Source of the DNA: Dethiosulfatibacter sp.
Lineage (GTDB): Bacteria; Bacillota; Clostridia; Tissierellales; Dethiosulfatibacteraceae
NCBI GenBank assembly: GCA_030591825.1
Contig: JAUVAG010000005.1
Coordinates: 1-13,549, forward strand
DNA: 13,549 nucleotides
Direction: 5' to 3'
Both the position numbers and the translations under genes were made by a program. Each line of letters begins with the position of its first letter. Within the stretch, counting starts at the first letter, position 1. Positions 1 to 5,758 of the stretch are shown here, one piece after another. Under the pieces are notes generated by a model. That model worked only from the letters and a program-made list of their open reading frames with translations, did no database searches and was not told the origin of the DNA.

Positions 1-74
1 AGAGGATCAATATAGACTATGCCGAGGAAGCCAGGGATTTTATGTGGAGATTCAATCTCGTAGCAAAATCGTAA
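1..74 (+). CDS. mpg: 3' end of a DNA-3-methyladenine glycosylase gene (partial)
   Basis: Only the last 24 codons are in the window, read in the frame AGG ATC AAT at position 3 and ending at TAA 72-74. The peptide [17 protein letters not shown] matches the conserved C-terminal block of the AAG/MPG family of 3-methyladenine DNA glycosylases (family pattern RIGIDYAxEAxDxPWRF), which remove alkylated bases in base excision repair. The same tail recurs at 957-1028, where it is joined directly to an mpg N-terminus. Whether the copy that ends here is full length cannot be seen, because its 5' part lies outside the window. Family assignment is by motif only. Confidence 0.7.
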   Translation, partial: RINIDYAEEARDFMWRFNLVAKS

Positions 75-81
75 GCTGAAT
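1..81 (+). repeat. Direct repeat, copy 1 (mpg tail)
   Basis: Positions 1-81 match 955-1035 at a constant offset of 954 bases with two differences (71 G versus A, 75 G versus T). Similarity stops abruptly after 81. The left limit is the window edge, so the repeat may be longer. It brackets the toxin-antitoxin pair. Confidence 0.95.
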
Positions 82-144
82 TACATCCGTATTACCTGTT
101 AAATGAGTATAAGTCAACTTGGAACACTAAAATAAAATTCTAAG

Positions 145-178
145 TTAAATTGCAATTTAAAGTTAAATATATTATAAT
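145..178 (+). promoter_or_regulatory. Promoter and probable operator of the toxin-antitoxin operon
   Basis: TTGCAA (150-155) and TATAAT (173-178) with a 17-base spacer form a good sigma-A promoter. A perfect 16-base palindrome, TTAAATTGCAATTTAA at 145-160, covers the -35 box. The nonamer AAGTTAAAT occurs at 142-150 and again at 160-168. Type II antitoxins usually repress their own operon by binding such palindromes, so this is the likely operator (inference). The predicted transcript start, near 184-186, leaves an extremely short leader. Confidence 0.7.
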
Positions 179-198
179 ATATTTAAGAGGTGATGATA

Positions 199-474
199 GT
201 GATTAACCAATTCGAGCAAATGATTTTGCCTATAACTGAATTCAGGAAGAATATGACTAAAATTCTTGAGAAGCTTACTGCTCCAAAGATTATTATGAAT
301 AGAGACAAGCCCCAGGCTGTCTTGGTCCCATACGAGATTTATAGGCTAATGGAAGAAAAACTGGAAGAACAAATGGATACAATACTCTCGAATGTTGCAG
401 CAGAGAGAGTCAAGGAATCAGAAGCTGAGTATGTTACCCATGATGAATTCTGGAAAGACATGGGTATAGAGTGA
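199..474 (+). CDS. Type II antitoxin, Phd/YefM family
   Basis: This encodes a 91-residue protein beginning MINQFEQM if translation starts at GTG 199. That start is chosen because AGAGG at 186-190 lies 8 bases before it, whereas GTG 190 and ATG 193 are too close to that ribosome site. The segment ILPITEFRKNMTKILEKL is the classic Phd/YefM N-terminal DNA-binding fold, followed by IIMNRDKPQAVLVPYEIY, the strand-and-helix block of the family. The acidic C-terminal half is expected to wrap and neutralise the toxin. The stop codon TGA 472-474 overlaps the toxin ATG at 474, so the two genes are translationally coupled. By family knowledge the protein neutralises the toxin and represses the operon. 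Confidence 0.85.
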   Translation: MINQFEQMILPITEFRKNMTKILEKLTAPKIIMNRDKPQAVLVPYEIYRLMEEKLEEQMDTILSNVAAERVKESEAEYVTHDEFWKDMGIE

Positions 475-779
475 TGGTATTCGAGATCGTATACCATGAA
501 AAAGTCCGCAAGGATATCAAGGATTTGAGACTTAACAGAACCCAGCTTGAAAAGCTGAAGAAAAAGATTGAGAGTATTTCCCGAAATCCATATCCAAAGG
601 AAAACGGAGGTCTTGGAGAACCTTTAAAAGGTACATTGAAGGGACTAATGAAATTCAGATTTGACAATGACTACAGGGTTGTATATAGATTGGTCAGGGA
701 AGAGGGACAGATGAAGATAATTGTCATAGGATTAAGGGCCGACAGTCTTGTATACAGGAAAGCTGAAAAAAGGAACTGA
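474..779 (+). CDS. Type II toxin, RelE/ParE superfamily
   Basis: This is a 101-residue basic protein starting at ATG 474, which shares its A with the antitoxin stop codon (an alternative in-frame GTG is at 471). The N-terminal strand FEIVYHEKVRKDIKDL, the basic helix LEKLKKKIESI, and the block LGEPLKGTLKGLMKFRF followed by YRVVYRL and KIIVIGLRADSLVYRKA give the normal order of RelE/ParE-fold elements. The length is typical. RelE members cut mRNA in the ribosome and ParE members poison gyrase; the C-terminal R-x-x-x-VYRKA pattern suits a RelE-like mRNA interferase, but the subgroup is not certain. No terminator follows before the mpg remnant 33 bases downstream. Confidence 0.85.
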   Translation: MVFEIVYHEKVRKDIKDLRLNRTQLEKLKKKIESISRNPYPKENGGLGEPLKGTLKGLMKFRFDNDYRVVYRLVREEGQMKIIVIGLRADSLVYRKAEKRN

Positions 780-812
780 CAGAAATGAAAAGTGAGATTA
801 GGAAAAATAATC

Positions 813-1028
813 ATGATAAATATGAAAAACAATATAAAAAAACTGGACAGAGAATTTTACGACAGACCGACCCTTGATGTTGCAAGGGATCTTTTAGGGG
901 AGGGGCTTTACCTGTATGATGACGGATACAATGATTTCAACATAGAGACTGGAAAGAGGATCAATATAGACTATGCCGAGGAAGCCAGGGATTTTATGTG
1001 GAGATTCAATCTCGTAGCAAAATCATAA
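813..1028 (+). pseudogene. mpg: Internally deleted DNA-3-methyladenine glycosylase
   Basis: The open frame codes for 71 residues from ATG 813 (AGGAAA at 800-805 is a fair ribosome site; ATG 822 and GTG 792 are alternatives). Residues near the start, [19 protein letters not shown], are the MPG-family N-terminus (family LDRxFFxRPTLEVARDLLGK). They are joined in frame to [19 protein letters not shown] and [13 protein letters not shown], which belong to the C-terminal end of the family. Normal members are about 190-205 residues long. Roughly 130 residues are missing, including the VETEAY region with the catalytic glutamate and the base-flipping tyrosine, so base excision is not expected. The joint lies around 893-912. 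It is most likely a dead copy produced by internal deletion after duplication of the mpg region. Confidence 0.75.
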
Positions 1029-1035
1029 TCTGAAT
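955..1035 (+). repeat. Direct repeat, copy 2 (mpg tail)
   Basis: This is the second copy of the 81-base repeat at 1-81 (79 of 81 identical). It encodes the end of the mpg remnant and seven bases past its stop codon. Confidence 0.95.
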
Positions 1036-1058
1036 AGTGGACAACAGCAAAATAAAAT

Positions 1059-1097
1059 CATCATGGACTTATGGAAGAGTCTTATGATGGTTTTTTT
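1059..1097 (+). terminator. Rho-independent terminator after the mpg remnant
   Basis: CATCAT (1059-1064) and GACT pair with AGTC and ATGATG (1084-1089) through a small internal loop. A run of seven T follows at 1091-1097. It would end transcription of the toxin-antitoxin/mpg unit. Confidence 0.7.
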
Positions 1098-1123
1098 CTT
1101 GGTATTAGATTGATTTTCAGTTT

Positions 1124-1152
1124 ACTATATCATCAAAACCTATGACTAACAA
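1124..1152 (-). promoter_or_regulatory. Promoter-like element repeated upstream of ispA
   Basis: Read on the minus strand this gives TTGTTA, 17 bases, TATAGT. The blocks TATATCATCAAAA and AACAATTT (plus strand, 1126-1138 and 1148-1155) recur with the same 9-base gap at 3968-3980 and 3990-3997, where they form the probable ispA promoter. No minus-strand gene lies downstream of this copy, so it is either a relic or drives antisense RNA into the terminator and mpg remnant. Confidence 0.35.
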
Positions 1153-1164
1153 TTTGAAAAAACG

Positions 1165-1193
1165 TTGATAAACCAGTAGTTCAAGGAAATAAT
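1165..1193 (+). promoter_or_regulatory. Promoter of the secreted-protein gene pair
   Basis: TTGATA (1165-1170) and AATAAT (1188-1193) are separated by 17 bases; each box is one base from the sigma-A consensus. The transcript would start near 1200, giving a leader of about 108 bases before ATG 1308. The leader is A-rich with one small hairpin (ACTTTT/AAAAGT, about 1219-1234). No known riboswitch was recognised in the 1101-1307 gap. Confidence 0.5.
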
Positions 1194-1307
1194 GGGATAA
1201 TGTTACAAAAAGGTAATAAAAAACTTTTCGAAAAAGTGTAGCAAAAAGGCCAAAAAAATTGATTTATATAGTGAAGGGGTAAATATCTTGGAGGAGGTGA
1301 TTCAAAT

Positions 1308-1733
1308 ATGGTACTGGATAGAAGATGCATGTTCGTCATTTTTATGGCTGTTGTTTTACTGGGCTTATCACTGATATCTGCAAATGCAGCGGAGTTTGAG
1401 AAAGAGATTATTACACCAAAGTTTTCTTATATCAATTCTTTTTATAATGACTTCGAAATATCTGATTCCGGAAATGTTTCTGTTTCGTCATACCTGAATG
1501 TGGATAATTCAAATCAGGTAAAGATAACAGGATATTTGCAGCAATTCAATGATGGAAGTTGGAAGACAGTTAAGAGCTGGTCAAACACCAGCAGTGGAAA
1601 TGATGTAGTGCTGAAAAAAGAATGGACTGTTGCAAGTGGGTATACTTATAGGTATGTTTCTTATGGGTTTGTTTATGTAGGTGGGTCTATGGTAGAGAGT
1701 ACGAGGAATGAGAGTAGTAAGATATATTACTAG
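1308..1733 (+). CDS. Small exported protein of unknown function
   Basis: This encodes a 141-residue protein. ATG 1308 follows a very strong ribosome site, GGAGGAGGTGAT (1290-1301). Residues 1-27 form a signal peptide: the basic VLDRR, a hydrophobic FVIFMAVVLLGLSLI core, and a likely cleavage in SANAA before EFEK. The mature part (about 113 residues) is rich in Ser, Asn, Tyr and Val and alternates in a beta-strand-like way (NVSVSSYLNV, QVKITGYLQQF, YTYRYVSYGFVYV). It resembles the small secreted beta-rich proteins seen in many Firmicutes (possibly DUF6147-like), but that comparison is from memory and weak. There is no cysteine in the mature part, no LPXTG anchor and no catalytic motif. It is the first gene of a pair with the next ORF, 27 bases downstream. 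Confidence 0.65.
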   Translation: MVLDRRCMFVIFMAVVLLGLSLISANAAEFEKEIITPKFSYINSFYNDFEISDSGNVSVSSYLNVDNSNQVKITGYLQQFNDGSWKTVKSWSNTSSGNDVVLKKEWTVASGYTYRYVSYGFVYVGGSMVESTRNESSKIYY

Positions 1734-1760
1734 AGGGATTTAAAAAATTTGGAGGAAAAA

Positions 1761-2942
1761 ATGAAGAAAAAAATTATTAGTTTAGCTTTGATAGTTAGTC
1801 TATTGACATCTCTAAATACAGTTTTTGCATCAGGGCAAGAATTGAACAAGGAAAATACTGACAATAATTCAAGTTATTATTATTCATTGGAATTGAATAA
1901 TTCTTTTAATAAGGATTATCAATTGTCAGAAAAAGCATCTGATAAATTCAATATTATTGATGCTAAAGGTTTAGACGGTAACCTGGAGTTCAATATTGAG
2001 ATGACGGAAAACGAATCTCGTGATGAAACAGGCAATGATACAGTTTTAGCTATTAGCAAAGGAAGTGTGACAATTAACAGTGTAAAATATCCTTTTGAAG
2101 CAGAAGGTTATTTGCACAAAATCGCAGAGGATGGAAATATCATTTATTTAGGGGGATTAAAAGGTTATTTAAACAACTCAAAAGATCAATCTGATATGAT
2201 AATTCTTTCAATACACTGGATGCCAGACAGTAATAAAATTTCAGTTCCGATTACATTTGGTTATGATGATGAAAAAGACAGTATGCCATTTGTTATAAAG
2301 TTTGGAGAGATCTTTGTTGAAGCGCAAAATGCTGTTAAGCATATTTTAATTGAAAACAAGACTATAGATAACTTAAAAAGCGTGGATTTAAGTGAGTATG
2401 CAGTTAATCAAACGAAATCATCGAATGGACCTTATGATCCACAGTATAGAGATAAAGATACTCAATACTCAGGAGGCGTAGGAATCGCACTTTATTCTCC
2501 GCTGAAAATAGAACCGAACTCTGGAAATACAGGTATGGCAGGAGCCAAAATATGGGCTAACAAGACTAAGTTGACTTCATATGCTTCAAATGCAGGATAT
2601 ACACCCTATAGCAGTACTGCGGCAGGATGTTGGGATGATGTATATCTTACAATAAGGTCAAATAGCTCAGAAACTGATTTCAAAAATGAATGTAGTCCTA
2701 CAAATACAGACCAAACTGTAACAATTCCTATTTGGTTTAGTGCACAGGGGCAATTAATTACTTTGAGTCTAGATTTAACACTTAATTCAATAACAACCAC
2801 ACTCTATTCAGGCGGATCTTATGGTTATGACTATGCTACAAGATGGAAGTTTAAAAAGTTTGCTCCTATGAATGAATTATTTGATAGTTCATCAACACCG
2901 GAGGAATCCGATACTGGAGGTTTAGCAGTAAGAGCAGGATGA
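1761..2942 (+). CDS. Exported protein of unknown function
   Basis: This encodes a 393-residue protein starting at ATG 1761, 5 bases after GGAGG (1751-1755); the earlier in-frame TTG 1749 overlaps that ribosome site and is rejected. A signal peptide is clear: KKK, then IISLALIVSLLTSL, with cleavage probably after TVFA or VFAS. The mature protein is polar and Asn/Ser/Asp-rich, with two cysteines (in AAGCWDD and NECSPT) that could form a disulfide outside the cell. The C-terminal half has many short beta-like stretches and glycine/tyrosine clusters (LYSGGSYGYDY). No enzyme motif, sorting signal or repeat domain is recognised. Its position directly behind the smaller exported protein, with no terminator between them, suggests they are co-transcribed and may act together at the cell surface. 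The function is not known to me. Confidence 0.65.
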   Translation: MKKKIISLALIVSLLTSLNTVFASGQELNKENTDNNSSYYYSLELNNSFNKDYQLSEKASDKFNIIDAKGLDGNLEFNIEMTENESRDETGNDTVLAISKGSVTINSVKYPFEAEGYLHKIAEDGNIIYLGGLKGYLNNSKDQSDMIILSIHWMPDSNKISVPITFGYDDEKDSMPFVIKFGEIFVEAQNAVKHILIENKTIDNLKSVDLSEYAVNQTKSSNGPYDPQYRDKDTQYSGGVGIALYSPLKIEPNSGNTGMAGAKIWANKTKLTSYASNAGYTPYSSTAAGCWDDVYLTIRSNSSETDFKNECSPTNTDQTVTIPIWFSAQGQLITLSLDLTLNSITTTLYSGGSYGYDYATRWKFKKFAPMNELFDSSSTPEESDTGGLAVRAG

Positions 2943-2984
2943 TTGAGAGTTTGGAAAAAGCAGATACTGTGTCAAATTGATAAT

Positions 2985-3029
2985 AAAGCTCACGTTGCAG
3001 ACAATGAATTTGTTTGAAACGCGAGCTTT
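2985..3029. terminator. Bidirectional terminator between the secreted-protein operon and ispA
   Basis: AAAGCTCACGTT (2985-2996) pairs with AACGCGAGCTTT (3018-3029), 12 base pairs with one A-C mismatch. It is flanked by A-rich sequence on the left and GTTTATT on the right. It sits between convergent genes and probably serves both. Confidence 0.65.
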
Positions 3030-3041
3030 GTTTATTATCTT

Positions 3042-3926
3042 CTAATTTTTACGTTTAAGAAGGTATTCAGCTATTTCTCTTAATCTTTCGGCCCTTTCTC
3101 CAAAAATTTCCAGACTGGATACTGCCTTATCAGTATAATCTTCAAGAATCTCCTGAGATTTTTCCAGTCCCAGAAGAGTTACATAGGTAAGTTTGTCGTT
3201 TTTCTCATCGCTGCCTATAGGCTTTCCAAGCTCTTCTTCGTCTGCTGTGAAGTCAAGAATGTCATCCTTGACCTGGAAGGCAAGACCAAGATAGTGTGCA
3301 TAATCTGAAAGCTTTGATATTTCTTCTTCTGTAGCACCTCCTGCTGTAGCTCCAATTTCACAGGCTGCCTTTATGAGTGCACCTGTCTTTAGCTTGTGCA
3401 TGTATTCCAGATATTCAAGGTTTCTTTCCTCTACAAACATATCTGTTACCTGTCCGCCTATCATTCCTTCGGTTCCTGAAGAATTCGAAAGTATTTCAAG
3501 AGACTTAAGTATCTTTTCGGCTGGAATAGCTATAGTGGAGATGTTATTTAAAACAGTCTCGAAAGCCTTGTTAAGGAGTCCGTCTCCTGCAAGTATTGCC
3601 AGGGCATCTCCGTATACCTTGTGGTTTGTTGATTTTCCTCTTCTGAAGTCATCATCATCCATTGCAGGCAGGTCGTCGTGTATGAGGGAGTAGGTATGTA
3701 TCATCTCAATGGCGCAGGCAAAGGGCATGATTGAGTTTTCGTTGTCATTGAACATATTGAAGGTTTCCATCATTAGAACCGGTCTTATTCTCTTACCTCC
3801 TGCAAAGAGGCTGTATCTCATGCTTTCATAGATTGCTTTTTGTCTGTTGTCTTTAAGTGGTAAATATATATCCAGGTGTTTTTCTGTTATTTTTATTTTG
3901 CTGTTTAGCCATGTTTTGAATTCCAT
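3042..3926 (-). CDS. ispA: Farnesyl diphosphate synthase (polyprenyl synthetase family)
   Basis: This 294-residue protein condenses isopentenyl diphosphate with dimethylallyl and geranyl diphosphate to make farnesyl diphosphate, the precursor of undecaprenyl carrier lipid and quinone tails. All family landmarks are present: GGKRIRP at 43-49; the first aspartate-rich motif DDLPAMDDDDFRRG from residue 84, with Tyr79 five residues before it (the C15-type arrangement of E. coli IspA); GTEGMIGGQVTDM near 151-163; and the second motif DDILD at 221-225, followed by GKPIGSDEKNDKLTYV. Length is normal. ATG 3926 follows GCGAGG at 3935-3940. In many Firmicutes ispA lies with xseB and dxs; here it stands alone, convergent with the secreted-protein pair and divergent from the symporter. 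It appears intact. Confidence 0.95.
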   Translation of the reverse strand: MEFKTWLNSKIKITEKHLDIYLPLKDNRQKAIYESMRYSLFAGGKRIRPVLMMETFNMFNDNENSIMPFACAIEMIHTYSLIHDDLPAMDDDDFRRGKSTNHKVYGDALAILAGDGLLNKAFETVLNNISTIAIPAEKILKSLEILSNSSGTEGMIGGQVTDMFVEERNLEYLEYMHKLKTGALIKAACEIGATAGGATEEEISKLSDYAHYLGLAFQVKDDILDFTADEEELGKPIGSDEKNDKLTYVTLLGLEKSQEILEDYTDKAVSSLEIFGERAERLREIAEYLLKRKN

Positions 3927-3965
3927 AATATTTTCCTCGCATTATATATAGTAGTAAATTAGCTT

Positions 3966-3994
3966 ATTATATCATCAAAATACACAGTGAACAA
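3966..3994 (-). promoter_or_regulatory. Probable ispA promoter
   Basis: On the minus strand TTGTTC (3989-3994) and TATAAT (3966-3971) are separated by 17 bases, placing the start about 32 bases before the ispA ATG. The element is repeated at 1124-1152. Confidence 0.5.
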
Positions 3995-4026
3995 TTTAAA
4001 ATAATGAAGAATTGGATATTGACTTG

Positions 4027-4035
4027 TGCTATAAT
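4027..4035 (+). promoter_or_regulatory. Extended -10 promoter of the symporter gene
   Basis: TGCTATAAT at 4027-4035 is a perfect extended -10 element; no good -35 box stands 17 bases upstream. The transcript would start near 4042, about 52 bases before ATG 4094. Confidence 0.5.
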
Positions 4036-4093
4036 TACAGCAATGAATAGATGAACATTAATCGAAAATCTTATTAAGCAACCGGAGGAAATT

Positions 4094-5479
4094 ATGCAAA
4101 ACGGGTCCTATTTAATAAGCACTCTTATAACTTTAATAATAGTTTCAATAATGGGAATAAATGCAAGCAAAAATGTTAAGAACTCTACCGATTTTGCAAT
4201 CGGAGGTCGAAATTTTTCAAGCAGAAAGGTTGCAGCATCTATAATAGGAACACTAGTTGGAGGAGCTTCAACAATCGGTACGGCACAGGCCGCCTTTGTA
4301 AGCGGATTCAATGGAATGTGGTTCACCTTGGGAGCTAGTCTTGGATGTCTGTTTCTTGGTCTTTTCTTGGCAAGACCCTTAAGGGAAGCTAACATATTCA
4401 CAGTTCCGGAATTCATGATCAAATTTTACGGAAACAGATCAAGGATGACTTCCAGCATAATTTCATCAATGGCAATTTTTGTTCATATTACGGGACAGGT
4501 GCTTGCATCTGTCGCCATTTTCACTTCATTGTTCAACATCGGTGAAAACCTGGCTGTATTCATAACAATGATGCTGATAGTTTCATATATCTTTTTCGGA
4601 GGATTTTTGGGTTCCAGTGTTGTAGGATCCATAAAGACTGTACTTCTTTATGCAACACTCTCCATAAGTGCTTATGTTGTTTTGAAGGAATTTGGAGGTG
4701 CCGGGAATTTTGTTGCAGCTTATCCAAAGGATCCATGGTTCAATCTATTCAGTGAGGGCATGCTCAGTGGACTGGCTCAAGGATTTGCACTTGTTGTTGG
4801 AGTTTGCTCCACCCAGACTTATCTTCAGGCAATATTTTCAGGGAGAACTGCGGGAGAATCACAAAAGGGAGCATTCTTGTCGGCACTGCTCATTCCTCCC
4901 ATTGGGCTTATTTGTACGATGGTTGGAATGTTCATGCACAATATGCATCCTGAAATCATTTCAAAACAGGCTCTTCCCCTCTTTGTTATAAATTATCTTA
5001 ATCCTTTAATCGGAGGTATTGTCATAGGAACTTTGATTATATCTGTTGTTGCAACTGGTGCAGGGCTTACTCTTGGCATAAGCACAATGATAAGCAGGGA
5101 CATATACAAAACTGTAATAAATGTGAGGGCTAATAGCAAGCAGGAACTTCTGTCTCTCAGAATATCGGTTCTTGGAATACTGTTTGTCACATCCTTGATG
5201 GTTGTGTTCAATCTAGATTCTTTGATACTTAAATGGGCTTTTCTCTCTATGACATTGAGGGGCACGGTAGTATTTATGCCTTTGATTGTTGCGGTAATAA
5301 TGAAGGAAAGAACTCCATACAAGGCGGGACTTTTGTCTATGATTTTTGCTCCATTAGTGACAATAGTATTGACTGTTTTCAATCTTACAGATATTGATCC
5401 TCTTTATATTGGAATGGGTACCAGCTTGATTATCTTTCTTGCGTTTTTAATATTTGGCAGGGAAAACAAGACGGTATAA
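4094..5479 (+). CDS. Sodium:solute symporter family (SSS) transporter
   Basis: This is a 461-residue integral membrane protein with about 12-13 hydrophobic segments. ATG 4094 lies 5 bases after CGGAGG (4083-4088). Features of the SSS family are visible: an early TDFAIGGRNFSSRKVAASIIGTLVGG stretch (the family's loop and first helical pair, with the helix-breaking GGAST), the mid-protein GFALVVGVCSTQTYLQAIFSGRTAGE block around residues 230-255, and ATGAGLTLGISTMISRDIYK near 320-340, equivalent to the conserved TAS...RD-YK region. It couples uptake of an organic solute to sodium; the substrate cannot be read from sequence. Length is slightly short of the usual 470-500 but no block is obviously lost, unlike the genes just downstream. 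The frame remains open past its TAA straight into the YeiH fragment. Confidence 0.85.
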   Translation: MQNGSYLISTLITLIIVSIMGINASKNVKNSTDFAIGGRNFSSRKVAASIIGTLVGGASTIGTAQAAFVSGFNGMWFTLGASLGCLFLGLFLARPLREANIFTVPEFMIKFYGNRSRMTSSIISSMAIFVHITGQVLASVAIFTSLFNIGENLAVFITMMLIVSYIFFGGFLGSSVVGSIKTVLLYATLSISAYVVLKEFGGAGNFVAAYPKDPWFNLFSEGMLSGLAQGFALVVGVCSTQTYLQAIFSGRTAGESQKGAFLSALLIPPIGLICTMVGMFMHNMHPEIISKQALPLFVINYLNPLIGGIVIGTLIISVVATGAGLTLGISTMISRDIYKTVINVRANSKQELLSLRISVLGILFVTSLMVVFNLDSLILKWAFLSMTLRGTVVFMPLIVAVIMKERTPYKAGLLSMIFAPLVTIVLTVFNLTDIDPLYIGMGTSLIIFLAFLIFGRENKTV

Positions 5480-5758
5480 TTAATATCAGGTACAGCCTTT
5501 GTACTGGCAATATCATATCTGTCGATATTAATAAACGACATTTTAAAGGAATACATAAACCTTGAAGCCCTTACTATAGCAATAATCATTGGGATAGTTT
5601 ACAACAATGCAGTTGGAACCCAGAGGGTATTCCATCAGGGAGTAAGCTTTTCACTGAAAAAACTTTTGAAAATAGGAATCGTACTTCTTGAATTTAAACT
5701 GGATTTCAACTCTCTGCTCATGCTGGGGCCTAAGATTCTAATGACAATGTCATGGTGA
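5480..5758 (+). pseudogene. Fragment of a YeiH/UPF0324-family membrane protein
   Basis: Reading from 5480, directly after the symporter stop and in the same frame, an open stretch of 92 codons ends at TGA 5756-5758. It contains LTIAIIIGIVYNNAV, then FHQGVSFSLKKLLKIGIVLL and FKLDFNSLLMLGPKIL. This matches the N-terminal quarter of the YeiH/UPF0324 family (family pattern AIxLGIxxGN...PGIxFSxKxLLRxGIxLLGFRLSLxxIxxLG), putative membrane exporters of about 320-350 residues. There is no start codon with a ribosome site: the first in-frame ATG is deep in the fragment at 5720. The C-terminal three quarters are absent. Both ends are therefore lost and it cannot make the transporter. It abuts and overlaps the LytS-like frame at 5752. 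Confidence 0.7.

Noticed and set aside
1..1035. Insertion sequence or transposon ends around the toxin-antitoxin pair
   Set aside because: The repeats are direct, coding for the mpg tail, and there is no transposase, terminal inverted repeat or obvious target-site duplication.
4993..5382. 129-codon minus-strand ORF inside the symporter gene
   Set aside because: It is the antisense shadow of a membrane-protein gene with a clear family match; there is no ribosome site or family motif.
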